From Sphingobium xanthum (GTDB lineage: Bacteria; Pseudomonadota; Alphaproteobacteria; Sphingomonadales; Sphingomonadaceae): 64,000 bases of DNA. The notes beneath the pieces are model-generated. The model was not told the DNA's origin, did no database searches, and saw only the letters and a list, made by a program, of their open reading frames with translations. The stretch is taken from NCBI RefSeq assembly GCF_019737615.1, contig NZ_JAHKKS010000015.1, forward strand, positions 1-64,000, given 5' to 3'. Shown one piece after another: positions 25,423 to 34,668 of the stretch (position 1 is the stretch's first letter; every line of letters begins with the position of its first letter). Position numbers and translations under genes: made by a program.

Positions 25423-26124
25423 TTACGGCTGCGCCACTGTCTCAGACGGGGTCTCCGCCGGCGGCTCCACCGCCTGCTGTTTGAGCGGGACGGGAGTCAG
25501 TTCGTAGATGTCCAGGCCGTCCTTGCCGTCGCGCCAGGGGAGGACGAGACGCCAGCGGAACGGGCCGATGCGCTCGACGACGCCGACAAGATCGCGCTCC
25601 GGCTCGGTGCCGTAGGGCATCGGAACGTCGGTCGCCGCATATTGCTTCGCGCCGGTTAGGACGAGGCGTTGCTCGCCGTCCGTGTGCAGATAGCCGCCGG
25701 GCAGTTCCGAGCCGGTCTGTTTGGTGAAGAACAGGCTGTCGGCGCGGTCGCCGCGAATATAGCAGAAGAATTCGGGGAAGCTCTTATAGGCCGGTTCGCG
25801 ACCGCCGGACGCGCCGATCTTGACCAGCCGGCAATGATAGGAGCCGGGCGGCGGGGCGGGATGATTGCGCGCGGCCTGCGGCGCGAGCAGATCGCCTTCG
25901 CGCCGAATCTGCGAGCGGAAGCGCTGCGAGGCAGCGAGCGCGCGATCCCAGATGCCGGGCAAGCCGGTCAGCCGATCGCTGTCCTGCGCCGAGACGATGG
26001 CGCGCCATCCGGTCGGCTGCGGCACTTCGGGCACGTCCAGCCTGGGGATGGCGATCATCGCCTGCGGGCGGGGCGCGCAGGCCGCCAGCGCAGCCAGGGC
26101 TGCGATCGAAACAATATACTTCAT
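25423..26124 (-). CDS. DUF4893 lipoprotein
   Basis: 233 residues. Signal peptide MKYIVSIAALAALAAC with lipobox LAAC. The mature part has the DUF4893 pattern: WRAIVSAQDSDRLTGLPGIW, GSYHCRLVKIG, FFCYI, LPGGYLHTDGEQRLVLTG and the ending FRWRLVLPW...DIYELTPV. The family is alphaproteobacterial, of unknown function, presumably inner-leaflet outer membrane. A Pro/Glu-rich tail ends the protein. Confidence 0.78.
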   Translation of the reverse strand: MKYIVSIAALAALAACAPRPQAMIAIPRLDVPEVPQPTGWRAIVSAQDSDRLTGLPGIWDRALAASQRFRSQIRREGDLLAPQAARNHPAPPPGSYHCRLVKIGASGGREPAYKSFPEFFCYIRGDRADSLFFTKQTGSELPGGYLHTDGEQRLVLTGAKQYAATDVPMPYGTEPERDLVGVVERIGPFRWRLVLPWRDGKDGLDIYELTPVPLKQQAVEPPAETPSETVAQP

Positions 26125-26277
26125 CGGATTAACCCTTGTTCACAAAGAGTTAACTGTGAAATGCGGCAAAGGCGTTAACAAAAGGTAAACGAAGCTTTGC
26201 CGCTATTCTTCGATGCGATGAAGCGATGCTCTGCGCCGGTCAATGCCTGGTCGGGACGAACGGTGACTTATTGGCGG

Positions 26278-27135
26278 TCAGACCGCCCGAGCCGTCACCA
26301 GCCACGCCTTGCCACCGAGCAGATTGCCCTTGCCGGGCACGTGATGCGGCTCCAGCGCTGCCGCGAGATCGGCGATCACGGCCTGACGCAGCGCCTCGGG
26401 CGCCGCTTCGAGCGCGCGCGCAACGGAAAGCGACTTCGAGACGAATTCCGCGGCCTCTTCCGGCGTCGCGCCTGCGCCGCCGACCGGCATCAGCGTTTCG
26501 AAGGGCGTGATCTCGATCGACCCGAATTGCGCCTGCTCCAGCAGTTCGCGGACATAGGCGGTGTCGGCGAGGGCAAAGGGGCCGGGCGCGCGGGGATCGG
26601 TCTGCGGCTGACCGAGATGTTTCGCGACGACGCCCATGATCGTCATGATCCAGGCATTTTCGAACGGCGGCGCCCAGACGGCGAGATCGATGCGTCCGCC
26701 ATCCTTGAGCATCCGGCGCAGGTTGCGGAAGCCTGCCGGTGCATCGGGGAAGAACATGCTGCCGAAGCGGGAGAACAGCCGGTCGAACGGGGCGCCGGTG
26801 ATGGTCGCGCTCGCCGCATCGGCGCAGACGAAGCGCACGTCCGATTGCGTGCCCTGCGTCGCGCGCGTGCCGGCGGACCAGATGAGATCCGCGGAAATGT
26901 CCACGCCCGTCGCGCTGCCGCCCGGTGAGACGGCGCGGCCGATCGCGATCGTCGTGCCGCCGCCACCGCAGCCGATATCGACCACATGTTCGCCCGGCTT
27001 GAAGGCGGCATGCTGGAGCAAGGCGGCGCCGATCGGCTGGATCATCGTCTCGAAACGCTGCAGATTGGCGAGCCAGATGCGTCCGGTATCGCCCGCCCAG
27101 TCTTCGGCATGCATGCCGTCTTCCGATGTACTCAT
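26278..27135 (-). CDS. class I SAM-dependent methyltransferase (UbiE-like)
   Basis: 285 residues from ATG 27135, selected because AGGAGAG lies six bases upstream. SAM motif I is VVDIGCGGGGTTIAIGR, motif II GVDISADLI, and later FDRLFSRFGSMFFPDAPAGF and LKDGGRIDLAVWAPPFEN, which place it in the UbiE/Coq5-like small-molecule group. The substrate cannot be told from sequence. No clear operon partner. Confidence 0.85.
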   Translation of the reverse strand: MSTSEDGMHAEDWAGDTGRIWLANLQRFETMIQPIGAALLQHAAFKPGEHVVDIGCGGGGTTIAIGRAVSPGGSATGVDISADLIWSAGTRATQGTQSDVRFVCADAASATITGAPFDRLFSRFGSMFFPDAPAGFRNLRRMLKDGGRIDLAVWAPPFENAWIMTIMGVVAKHLGQPQTDPRAPGPFALADTAYVRELLEQAQFGSIEITPFETLMPVGGAGATPEEAAEFVSKSLSVARALEAAPEALRQAVIADLAAALEPHHVPGKGNLLGGKAWLVTARAV

Positions 27136-27193
27136 GACCCACTCTCCTGTTCTTGCCGACAAGTGATGGCAAGTCGCGCGAGGCTTGTCGAGG

Positions 27194-28819
27194 TCACGCT
27201 TTGGTAAGGGCGAGGGTCAACATTTTCGCCGCAAGCTCGCGCTCGCCCATGACGACATCGGAAATGCCGAGCTTGAGCAGATGCTCGACTTCGCCGTCGG
27301 AATGGGCACGGGCGATGATGCGCAGGCCGGGTTTCATCGCGCGGGCCTTCTCGCCGATCGCGCCGCCGTCGAAGCCCTCAGGAATGGCGATGAGCAGCCC
27401 GGTCGCCCGGTCGATGCCGGCGGCTTCCAGCACGCGCCGGTCCACGGCATTGCCGCAGATCGCCTCGTGCCCGTCCGTAGCCGCCTCCTTCGCGCGCTCG
27501 TCGTCATCCTCGATCACGACCAGCGGCTCGCCGCGCGCCTTGAGGCCGCTCGCCAGCATTTTGCCGACGCGCCCATAGCCGACGAGCACGACATGGGTGA
27601 GATCGGCCGAAGGGGTCGGTTCGGGCGCGGCCTGCGCCCTGTCCCGGTCGCGCAAGATGAACGAGAAGATGAACGGGTTGAGGAAGATCGAGAAGATCGC
27701 GCCGGCGAGGATGAGGTCGCGCGCGTCCTCCGGCATGATCTTGAGGCCCACGCCGAGCGTCGCGAGAATGAAGGAGAATTCGCCGATCTGCGCGAGGCTG
27801 GCGGCGATGGTCAGCGCGGTGTCGCTCTTATGGCCGAAGCCGCGCACGAGATAGAAAGCCGCGAGGGACTTGCCGAGCACGATGATCGCGACCGTCGCAA
27901 TGAGCGGCAGCGGCTGCTCGATGATCACGCGCGGATCGAACAGCATGCCGACCGAGACGAAGAACAGCACGGCGAAGGCATCGCGCAGCGGCAGTGTGTC
28001 TTCGGTCGCGCGGCGGCTGAGCGGGGTCTCGCCCAGGATCATGCCGGCGAAGAAGGCGCCGAGCGCGAAGGAGACGTCGAAGATATAGGCCGATCCCGCC
28101 GCGACGCCGAGCGCGATGGCGAGGACGGCGAGGCGGAAGAGCTCGCGCGAGCCGGTATGGACGACCCAGTGCAGCGCGGCGGGAATGACGCGGCGGGCGA
28201 CGATCAGCATGAAGGCGACGAAGCCGCCGACCTTGAGGAAGGTGAGGGCAAGCGGCCAGGCGACCGCAGCGGCACTCGTGCCGGCCGGGTTCTTCGCCAT
28301 GCCGGCAAGGACGGGCAGCAGCACCAGCGCCAGCACCATCGCCAGATCCTCGACGATGAGCCAGCCGACCGCGATGCGTCCCCGTTCGGTCTCGACCAGA
28401 TCACGCGCCTGCAGAGCGCGCAGCAGTACGACCGTGGACGCGACGGACAAGGCAAGGCCGAAGACGAAGCCCGCGAGCGGGTTCCAGCCCAGCCACCAGG
28501 CGAGGCCCATGCCGAGCAGCGTCGCGGTTGCGATCTGTGCGATGGCGCCCGGCACGGCGATCTTGCGGACGGAGAGCAGGTCCTTCAGCGAGAAATGCAG
28601 GCCGACGCCGAACATGAGCAGGATGACGCCGATCTCGGCAAGCTCGTTGGCGAGGTTCGCGTCCGCGACGAAGCCCGGCGTGAACGGGCCGACGATGACG
28701 CCGGCGAGCAGATAGCCCGCGATCGGCGAGACGCGCAGGCGCATGGCGATGGCGCCCATGATGAAGGCGACGACGAAGCCGGCGACGATGGTGGCGATGA
28801 GCGGCGTATAATGGGGCAT
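27194..28819 (-). CDS. ybaL: YbaL/KefB-type cation:proton antiporter
   Basis: 541 residues from ATG 28819. Twelve or so transmembrane helices in residues 1-400 with CPA2 family blocks (YLLAGVIVGPFTPGF, IGVILLMFGVGLHFS, DVSFALGAFFAGMILGE). The cytosolic RCK_N domain binds nucleotide through VVLVGYGRVGKMLASGL at ~425. Length and the single RCK domain fit YbaL rather than KefB/C, which carry longer C-termini. Likely K+ or Na+ efflux. A 38-residue membrane protein lies 82 bp upstream on the same strand. Confidence 0.88.
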   Translation of the reverse strand: MPHYTPLIATIVAGFVVAFIMGAIAMRLRVSPIAGYLLAGVIVGPFTPGFVADANLANELAEIGVILLMFGVGLHFSLKDLLSVRKIAVPGAIAQIATATLLGMGLAWWLGWNPLAGFVFGLALSVASTVVLLRALQARDLVETERGRIAVGWLIVEDLAMVLALVLLPVLAGMAKNPAGTSAAAVAWPLALTFLKVGGFVAFMLIVARRVIPAALHWVVHTGSRELFRLAVLAIALGVAAGSAYIFDVSFALGAFFAGMILGETPLSRRATEDTLPLRDAFAVLFFVSVGMLFDPRVIIEQPLPLIATVAIIVLGKSLAAFYLVRGFGHKSDTALTIAASLAQIGEFSFILATLGVGLKIMPEDARDLILAGAIFSIFLNPFIFSFILRDRDRAQAAPEPTPSADLTHVVLVGYGRVGKMLASGLKARGEPLVVIEDDDERAKEAATDGHEAICGNAVDRRVLEAAGIDRATGLLIAIPEGFDGGAIGEKARAMKPGLRIIARAHSDGEVEHLLKLGISDVVMGERELAAKMLTLALTKA

Positions 28820-28901
28820 CAGGCGGGGGTCTGTCCTTGGTCTGGCGGTCAGGGCAGGGCCGGTCGGGGCGCCGCCACGATTCGACGTGACGGCGCCCGC
28901 T

Positions 28902-29018
28902 TCATCCGGCGAACCCGCCGGCCAGGGCGGCCATGCCGAGCGCTGCGATGCCGAGGGCGGCGCAGACGAAGGGCATGAACCAGCCGGGCGGCCGGGGTTC
29001 GTCATCCTGCTCAATCAT
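28902..29018 (-). CDS. 38-residue single-pass membrane protein upstream of ybaL
   Basis: ATG at 29018 with AAAGGGAG upstream and TGA at 28902-28904. The polar start MIEQDDEPRPPGWF is followed by one hydrophobic helix (MPFVCAALGIAALGMAALAGG). It lies between two minus-strand genes with short gaps, so it is probably in the ybaL transcript and could be a small antiporter accessory subunit; that role is inference. No family recognised. Confidence 0.5.
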   Translation of the reverse strand: MIEQDDEPRPPGWFMPFVCAALGIAALGMAALAGGFAG

Positions 29019-29060
29019 CTTCTTGGCTCCCTTTTGGGGGATCCGGTCAGTGCGATAACG

Positions 29061-29474
29061 TCAGAGCGTGGAGAGCGGGGGAGCGCGGGGCTGGGCCTGC
29101 GTCGTGTGTCGCGCCAGCCTGCGGGGCGTGGCGTCGGGATAGGAGGTCGCGCGATCGGGGCCGAACGCGGCGCGCGCCGCGTCGGCGTGGGCAATGGTGA
29201 TGAAGGTGAGCGGATGCGGGTCGCCGGTTGGCCGGGCCTTGCCCGCGCCGGGATCCTGCAGAACGGCCTCGGCGTGAACCAGCGTCTGCATGCGTCCGCG
29301 CAGGGCGACGACGCTGGTCGCCGGATCGAAGGCCGATCCGGTCGCGCGGGTGGACGGCAGCCCGGAGGTCAGGACCGCCGGCACCAGCGCACTCGCCAGC
29401 GCGAGCAGCAGCGCGACGATGAACCATCGTCCCTGTTTGACGCGCTGCGCGAGAAGGCTGTGCCGGTCGATCAT
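29061..29474 (-). CDS. hypothetical membrane-anchored protein
   Basis: 137 residues. One N-terminal transmembrane or signal segment (WFIVALLLALASALVPAVL, ~17-35), then a polar, Ala/Arg/Pro-rich region with no motif I recognise. It precedes the 38-residue protein by 42 bp on the same strand. Start ATG 29474 lacks a strong ribosome site, so the 5' end is uncertain. Confidence 0.5.
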   Translation of the reverse strand: MIDRHSLLAQRVKQGRWFIVALLLALASALVPAVLTSGLPSTRATGSAFDPATSVVALRGRMQTLVHAEAVLQDPGAGKARPTGDPHPLTFITIAHADAARAAFGPDRATSYPDATPRRLARHTTQAQPRAPPLSTL

Positions 29475-29907
29475 GTCTACGCAGTGTATCGCATGCGGCG
29501 TGAACGGGGAATGACCCGCGTAATTTTGCTGCGCGAAGCTGAGCTACTCGCCCGGTGCGACACCCTTCGCGGAAAGGAGGCCGCCGGAGGCACTGAAAAT
29601 TGCTGTCCTACGGCCTCCAACGCATGGCACCTCGAACCACGCTCTTTCTCATGTCCGAAAATCCCTTGTTTTCCCGCCACCGGTGCGGAGGCGGGAAAAC
29701 AAGGCTCGATAGTGTGACCCTTGTGTGACCTTTGGCCCCAACCGGCATGGAACATGCTGTCTTTTGGTCCACGGTCCGGCGGGTCGGGCTGGCGCTTCGA
29801 CCGCCCGATCGCTCGCCATTGCGATCCCCGGTCAATTCCGCTAAGGGCGCGGCGACTTAGGGTGGCCCACAGGCTGCGCCGCCAACATCAAAGCCTAGAG
29901 AGAAACC
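29475..29907. other. 433-bp intergenic region upstream of typA
   Basis: Holds copy A of the dispersed repeat (29591-29737) and the typA leader. Between 29740 and 29907 there is no open frame with a ribosome site other than the AGAGAGAAA before typA. I could not assign a definite typA promoter. Confidence 0.5.
29591..29737 (+). repeat. dispersed ~145-bp intergenic repeat, copy A
   Basis: Aligns along its length with 42451-42596, same orientation. The best block (29601-29667) has about 82% identity by eye over 67 bp, including GCTCTTTCTCA and GTCCGAAAATCCCTT, and both copies end with CTCGATAGTGTGACC and a second GTGTGAC. Copy A alone carries a 15-bp perfect inverted repeat, CCTTGTTTTCCCGCC (29664-29678) / GGCGGGAAAACAAGG (29690-29704). 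I do not recognise the family. Confidence 0.75.
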
Positions 29908-31740
29908 ATGAGCAAGCCCAACGCGCTGCGCAATGTGGCCATCATCGCGCACGTCGATCATGGCAAGACCACCCTCGTCGATCAGCTCTTCCGCCAGTCC
30001 GGCACCTTCCGCGAGAATCAGCGCGTCGAAGAAAGGGCGATGGATTCCAACGACCTGGAGAAAGAGCGCGGCATCACCATCCTGGCGAAGCCGACCTCGA
30101 TCGAGTGGAACGGCACGCGCATCAACATCGTCGATACGCCCGGCCACGCCGACTTCGGCGGTGAAGTTGAGCGCATTCTCTCGATGGTCGACGGCGTCGT
30201 CCTGCTCGTGGACAGCTCGGAAGGCGCGATGCCGCAGACCAAGTTCGTCACCGGCAAGGCGCTGGCGCTGGGCCTCCGCCCCATCGTCGTCGTCAACAAG
30301 ATCGACCGCCCGGACGAGCGCATTCAGGAAGTGCTGGACGAGGTGTTCGACCTGTTCGTGACGCTCGACGCGACCGACGAGCAGCTCGATTTCCCGGTGC
30401 TCTACGCTTCGGGCCGCAATGGCTATGCCAATGAGGACCCGAGCCTGCGCGCGGGCACGCTGGAGCCGCTGTTCCAGAAGATCGTCGACCATGTGCCGCC
30501 GCCGGCGCTGGACATCGATGCGCCGTTCAGCTTCCTCGTGACGCTGCTCGACCGCGACAACTTCCTCGGCCGCGTGCTCACGGGCCGCGTCCAGTCCGGC
30601 ACCGTCAAGGTCAACCAGCCGATCCACGCGCTCGATGCGACCGGCAAGGTGATCGAGAGCGGCCGTGCCTCCAAGCTGATGGCTTTCCGTGGCCTGGAGC
30701 GCGTCCCCGTGGACGAGGCGAAGGCGGGCGACATCATCAGCCTCGCCGGTCTCACCGTCGCGACCGTGGCCAACACCATTGCCGACACCAGCGTCTCGGA
30801 GCCGATCCAGGCACAGCCGATCGATCCGCCGACGCTCTCGATGCGTTTCGCCGTCAATGACAGCCCGATGGCCGGCCGCGAGGGTGACAAGGTGACGAGC
30901 CGCATGATCCGCGACCGTCTCTTCCGCGAAGCGGAGAGCAATGTCGCGATCAAGGTGACCGAGAGCGCCGACAAGGACAGCTTCGAAGTGGCCGGCCGCG
31001 GCGAGCTCCAGCTCGGCGTGCTCATCGAGACGATGCGCCGCGAGGGCTTCGAGCTTGGCATCAGCCGCCCGCGCGTCCTTTTCGGCGAGGATGAGAATGG
31101 CGACCGTACCGAGCCCTACGAGACGGTCGTCATTGACGTCGACGACGAGTTCACCGGCACGGTGGTCGACAAGATGAACATCCGCAAGGGCGAGATGACC
31201 GACATGCGCCCCTCCGGCGGTGGCAAGACGCGCATCACCTTCTCGGCGCCGAGCCGCGGTCTCATCGGCTATCATGGCGAGTTTCTGAGCGACACGCGCG
31301 GCACCGGCATCATGAACCGACTGTTCGAGAAATATGGCCCGTACAAAGGCAGGATCGAGGGCCGCAAGAATGGCGTGCTGATCTCGAACGGCGCGGGCGA
31401 GGCGGTCGCCTATGCGCTCGGCCCGCTCGAGGAGCGCGGCATCCTCTTCGTGGGCGTGGGCGAAGCGCTCTATGAAGGCATGGTGATCGGCGAGAATGCC
31501 AAGCCAGAGGACCTCGAGGTCAACCCGATGAAGTCCAAGGCGCTGACCAACTTCCGCGCGAGCGGCAAGGACGACAGCATCCGCCTGACCCCGCCGAAGA
31601 AGATGACGCTGGAGCAGGCCATCGCCTATATCGACGATGACGAGATGGTCGAGGTAACCCCCAAGAACATCCGCCTGCGCAAGCGCTTCCTCGATCCGCA
31701 CGATCGCAAGCGCTTCAAGCGGAGCGCCGAAGCGGCCTGA
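29908..31740 (+). CDS. typA: translational GTPase TypA/BipA
   Basis: 610 residues. G1 is [14 protein letters not shown], the switch has RGITI, G3 DTPGHADF, G4 [10 protein letters not shown]-like domains follow and the BipA-specific C-terminal domain contains RKGEMTDM and [15 protein letters not shown]. TypA/BipA binds ribosomes and is needed for assembly or translation under stress and cold. An AGAGAG ribosome site precedes ATG. A hairpin follows the gene. Confidence 0.96.
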   Translation: MSKPNALRNVAIIAHVDHGKTTLVDQLFRQSGTFRENQRVEERAMDSNDLEKERGITILAKPTSIEWNGTRINIVDTPGHADFGGEVERILSMVDGVVLLVDSSEGAMPQTKFVTGKALALGLRPIVVVNKIDRPDERIQEVLDEVFDLFVTLDATDEQLDFPVLYASGRNGYANEDPSLRAGTLEPLFQKIVDHVPPPALDIDAPFSFLVTLLDRDNFLGRVLTGRVQSGTVKVNQPIHALDATGKVIESGRASKLMAFRGLERVPVDEAKAGDIISLAGLTVATVANTIADTSVSEPIQAQPIDPPTLSMRFAVNDSPMAGREGDKVTSRMIRDRLFREAESNVAIKVTESADKDSFEVAGRGELQLGVLIETMRREGFELGISRPRVLFGEDENGDRTEPYETVVIDVDDEFTGTVVDKMNIRKGEMTDMRPSGGGKTRITFSAPSRGLIGYHGEFLSDTRGTGIMNRLFEKYGPYKGRIEGRKNGVLISNGAGEAVAYALGPLEERGILFVGVGEALYEGMVIGENAKPEDLEVNPMKSKALTNFRASGKDDSIRLTPPKKMTLEQAIAYIDDDEMVEVTPKNIRLRKRFLDPHDRKRFKRSAEAA

Positions 31741-31767
31741 GGGCGACGCCAGTTTGAATTGCGATGG

Positions 31768-31797
31768 GAGCGGGGGGCGTCTGAGGCGCCTCCGCTC
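31768..31797 (+). terminator. hairpin after typA
   Basis: GAGCGGGGGGCG (31768-31779) can pair with CGCCTCCGCTC (31787-31797). No T-run, so termination is only probable. Confidence 0.4.
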
Positions 31798-31873
31798 TCG
31801 TCATATGCGCGAATCAGTTGCGAGGCGCGTGATCCTCGCAGCAGGATCGGCTATGCACCTGCGGGGAGATGGC

Positions 31874-32275
31874 ATGCTGAAACTGTCCGCCACCGTCATG
31901 ATTGCTCTGACCCTGTCCGGCGCATCGGCCGCGCAGGAGCGCAAGCCGTTCGAAATCCCGCGCGCCTACTGGGGCGAGTATAACGAGCGCGCCGAAGACT
32001 GTGGAACGGAGAGCAGCGCAGGCTATTTGCGCATTTCCGAGACCAGCTTTCGGTTCTCCGAAAGCACGTCGGACATCAACAGCATGATCCACCACAAGGA
32101 CGGCAGCGTGACGATCTTCGCCAGCACTTCCGGCGAAGGCGAGCAATGGCTGAGCATCTTCCACGTGGCGCTGTCGGCGGACGGGCGGTTGCTGACGTTG
32201 ACCACGCCTCAGGCGAGGGAAGAGGAGCAGCGGAGTGTGGCGAGGGTGCGGTGTGTGGGGCAGGCGGTAGAATAG
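31874..32275 (+). CDS. small exported protein of unknown function
   Basis: 133 residues from ATG 31874, chosen for GGGGAG five bases upstream and for the signal peptide MLKLSATVMIALTLSGASAA. The mature protein has a short conserved-looking core (YWGEYNERAEDCGTESSAGYLRI) and one Cys pair with RVRCVG at the C-terminus. I know similar sphingomonad proteins only as hypothetical. Confidence 0.6.
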   Translation: MLKLSATVMIALTLSGASAAQERKPFEIPRAYWGEYNERAEDCGTESSAGYLRISETSFRFSESTSDINSMIHHKDGSVTIFASTSGEGEQWLSIFHVALSADGRLLTLTTPQAREEEQRSVARVRCVGQAVE

Positions 32276-32331
32276 ACGTTGGCCGTCCTCGGAGATCCGA
32301 CCGGATTCAGCCGGACTCTACGAAGCGGACA

Positions 32332-32366
32332 CAAAAAGGGCGCCGGTCGTCCCGGCGCCCCTCTTC
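32332..32366 (-). terminator. rho-independent terminator of the PEP-CTERM gene
   Basis: GGGCGCCGG (32338-32346) pairs with CCGGCGCCC (32352-32360) around TCGTC. On the minus strand TTTTTGT follows the stem. Confidence 0.8.
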
Positions 32367-32383
32367 ATTGGCCGAAGCCGCGA

Positions 32384-33004
32384 TCAGGCGAAGCTGACGG
32401 CGACCTTCTTGCGGCGCATGGCGCTGCCGACCAGCGCGAATCCGCCGAGCATCATCGCCCAGGTAGCCGGCTCGGGAACGCCGCCAGGCGTCAGACTGCC
32501 GAACGTCACGTCGTCCCAGCCGAACTGCGCGACGCCGCCCGAGATCACGATCGAGTGCGCAACGCCGGCGAAGGGCACGACGATGAAATCGAACGAGGCG
32601 GGATTATTGGCCGGAATCAGCACGCTGGCGAGCAGTGCGCCGGTGCCGCCGAGGCCCGAATAGACGTTGAACGTCGTGTCGGTGAAGCCGCCATAGCTGA
32701 AGTTGAAGCCGGTGGTCGTGCCGTTCAGGAAATTGATCCAGCCCGCGCCGCTGGCGGAATAGGCCAGGTTGGGCTCAGAAGTCTCGCCGAAGCCGGTCGT
32801 GGTGATCCAGTCACCGGCCTGGAACACGATGCCGTAGTTCGGGCCGACGTCACCGGCGCTGCTGGTGCCGCCGTTGTAATAATTGTCGACCGAGGCGAAG
32901 GACGTGATGCCGTCGAAATCGAGCAGCTGGGCGGAGGCCGGTGCCGAGGCGAGCGCGACGGAAACCAGAGCCGCCGAAGCGAGAAGCTTCGTCATCTTCA
33001 TCAT
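32384..33004 (-). CDS. PEPxxWA-CTERM exported protein
   Basis: 206 residues. Signal peptide MMKMTKLLASAALVSVALASAPASA. The beta-rich, Gly/Thr/Asn-rich mature region resembles other PEP-CTERM surface proteins. The C-terminal sorting tag is VPEPATWAMMLGGFALVGS followed by RRKK: PEP motif, one transmembrane helix, basic tail. Exosortase cleaves such tags before the protein reaches the extracellular matrix (established for the system). No exosortase gene is in the window. A palindrome lies just upstream of the ribosome site. Confidence 0.88.
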   Translation of the reverse strand: MMKMTKLLASAALVSVALASAPASAQLLDFDGITSFASVDNYYNGGTSSAGDVGPNYGIVFQAGDWITTTGFGETSEPNLAYSASGAGWINFLNGTTTGFNFSYGGFTDTTFNVYSGLGGTGALLASVLIPANNPASFDFIVVPFAGVAHSIVISGGVAQFGWDDVTFGSLTPGGVPEPATWAMMLGGFALVGSAMRRKKVAVSFA

Positions 33005-33017
33005 GATTCTCCCACAT

Positions 33018-33032
33018 ACGGCATAATGCCGT
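33018..33032. promoter_or_regulatory. palindrome upstream of the PEP-CTERM gene
   Basis: ACGGCATAATGCCGT is a perfect 7+1+7 palindrome 14 bp before the start codon at 33004. It could be an operator or an mRNA hairpin near the ribosome site. Confidence 0.35.
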
Positions 33033-33138
33033 AGCGTCTTGCTATCCCATAGCGGGACACTCGTCGATGCCTTTGATGCAGTTCTGTCCGATTTCGAAAC
33101 AGTTGTCGGGCCGGGCTGCTGCTTCGATCGGGAGCCGT

Positions 33139-33720
33139 TCAGCGCGCCGCCCGCGCCGCCGCATAACGCGCCTCGCCGGCCTCGGCTTCGCGCTCGATGC
33201 CCAGATGATCCAGCGTGTAGCGTCGGGCGAAGCCGCGGACACCCCAGCGGGTATATTGCTGGACGTGGGTGAGTTCGTGGGCCCAGAGGCGGGCATCGAC
33301 CTCACCTTTCGCATTGGGACGGAAGAGGATGACTTCGTTGAGGGTGATCGCGGCGGTATTGCCCTTGAAGGCATTGTTCTGCAGCGTGAAGTCGCGGCCG
33401 GTGCCGACGCGGTAGCGCACGCGGGAAAGCAGGTCCTCGGGGAAATGGCCCTTGAGGCGGGCGCGGATGTCCGCCGGGATGGGCTGGACGCCGGCCTTGA
33501 GCGCATCGTCGCGGGAGGCGAGGATCCACTGAGCGAGCGCCTCGCTCGCCATATCCTGCCCGGCGCGGGTGAGATCGGCGAGGAGCGCGCGGCCGACCTG
33601 ATCGACGCTCGGGCGCGCCTGCTGCGCCAGCGCGAGCGGCGAGGGCGTCAGCACGAGCATGAGCACGGGTGCGACGATCAGGGGAAAGGCGAGGACAGTG
33701 CGCGACATGGGGCGGTGCAT
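33139..33720 (-). CDS. DUF4157 exported putative zinc metallopeptidase
   Basis: 193 residues (ATG 33708 is an equally possible start). Signal segment VLAFPLIVAPVLMLVL. The DUF4157 core is present: RVRYRVGTGRDFTLQN, ITLNEVILF and WAHELTHVQQY, where HELTH supplies the HExxH zinc site. A downstream RRYTLDHLGIEREAEAGEARY holds the third acidic ligand region. Probably periplasmic. The substrate is unknown. Confidence 0.8.
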   Translation of the reverse strand: MHRPMSRTVLAFPLIVAPVLMLVLTPSPLALAQQARPSVDQVGRALLADLTRAGQDMASEALAQWILASRDDALKAGVQPIPADIRARLKGHFPEDLLSRVRYRVGTGRDFTLQNNAFKGNTAAITLNEVILFRPNAKGEVDARLWAHELTHVQQYTRWGVRGFARRYTLDHLGIEREAEAGEARYAAARAAR

Positions 33721-33923
33721 AGAGGCGATGCGCTGAATAGCCGTTTAACGTCCGGATATCCTGCGCTTCGCCGCGCGGATGGCGCGGCCCGCCGTTGCTT
33801 TCCCGCATCTGGCGCCTGGCTGAACGGCTCATTCGAGGGAGGTTCAGGCGCGACTCGCTAGTCCCGGCCCTGCCAGTCGAGCGGAAGGCCGCGCTCTCCT
33901 GGCCCTCGTAAGGGAGAAGTGAG

Positions 33924-34295
33924 ATGAACCTGACCAAGCGTATCCTGACGGCGGCTCTCGCCATCAGCGCGACGCTGGGGGTCCTGCCGGCCAGCGCCGC
34001 GCAGGCGGCAACCAGCGTCAGCATCAGTTACCGCGATTATGACGGCCGCCATGGCCGCGACAATCGTGACTACCGCCGCGACGGATATCGCGATCACGGG
34101 CGGGACTATCGCCGCGACGGCCGCCGCAATTGGGACCGCGATCGCGACGGCATCCCCAATCGCTACGATCGCTACGATAATCGCCGCTACAGCTGGAATG
34201 GCGGCTATGGTTATCGCGACCATCGCCGCTGCTGGACGGAGTGGCAGTGGAGCCGCTGGCGCGGCGAGCGCGTCCCCGTGCGGGTCTGCCGCTAA
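33924..34295 (+). CDS. exported Arg/Asp/Tyr-rich low-complexity protein
   Basis: 123 residues with a good AGGGAGAAG ribosome site. Signal peptide MNLTKRILTAALAISATLGV ending near AAQA. The mature part is a dense repeat of Arg, Asp, Tyr and Gly (DGRHGRDNRDYRRDGYRDH) ending in CWTEWQWSRWRGERVPVRVC with a Cys pair. Net strongly basic. Similar small proteins are common in sphingomonads; function unknown. Composition recalls the middle of the glycine-zipper protein at 14489-14878. Confidence 0.72.
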   Translation: MNLTKRILTAALAISATLGVLPASAAQAATSVSISYRDYDGRHGRDNRDYRRDGYRDHGRDYRRDGRRNWDRDRDGIPNRYDRYDNRRYSWNGGYGYRDHRRCWTEWQWSRWRGERVPVRVCR

Positions 34296-34353
34296 CTGAG
34301 TGATGCTGGAGAGGCGTTGACGGCGCGGACCTTTGGCGGCAGAGCGTGCCGCC

Positions 34354-34638
34354 ATGTCCGACACACCGCCCGATCGCCTCTCCACCAATCCACGCAGCCC
34401 CCATTTCGACATGGAGACGCTGCAGCGCGGCATCGGCATCCGCTTCAAGGGGCGGGTGCGCACCGATGTCGAGGAATACAGCATCTCCGAAGGCTGGATC
34501 CGCGTCGCCGCCGGCAAGACCCGCGACCGCCATGGTCAGCCGCTGACGATCAAGCTGAACGGCGAGGTTGAGGCGTGGTTCGAGAATGCCAAGGGCGACG
34601 ATGCTGGCGACGAGGCCGCGCCCGACGCCGAGGCTTGA
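34354..34638 (+). CDS. DUF3297 family protein
   Basis: 94 residues from ATG 34354. The family signature is almost complete: PDRLSTNPRSPHFD, RGIGIRFKGRVRTDVEEY, SEGWIRVAAGKTRDRHG and LTIKLNGEVEAWF. DUF3297 is a small soluble protein found across proteobacteria without known function. The C-terminus is acidic. Confidence 0.88.
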   Translation: MSDTPPDRLSTNPRSPHFDMETLQRGIGIRFKGRVRTDVEEYSISEGWIRVAAGKTRDRHGQPLTIKLNGEVEAWFENAKGDDAGDEAAPDAEA

Positions 34639-34668
34639 GCCGGCAGTCAAACTCACCGTTCGCCCCGC

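Noticed and set aside
29857..31701. 614-codon frame antisense to typA
   Set aside because: Composition is that of a shadow (His/Arg/Asp/Glu/Leu rich, no motif) and typA is unambiguous.
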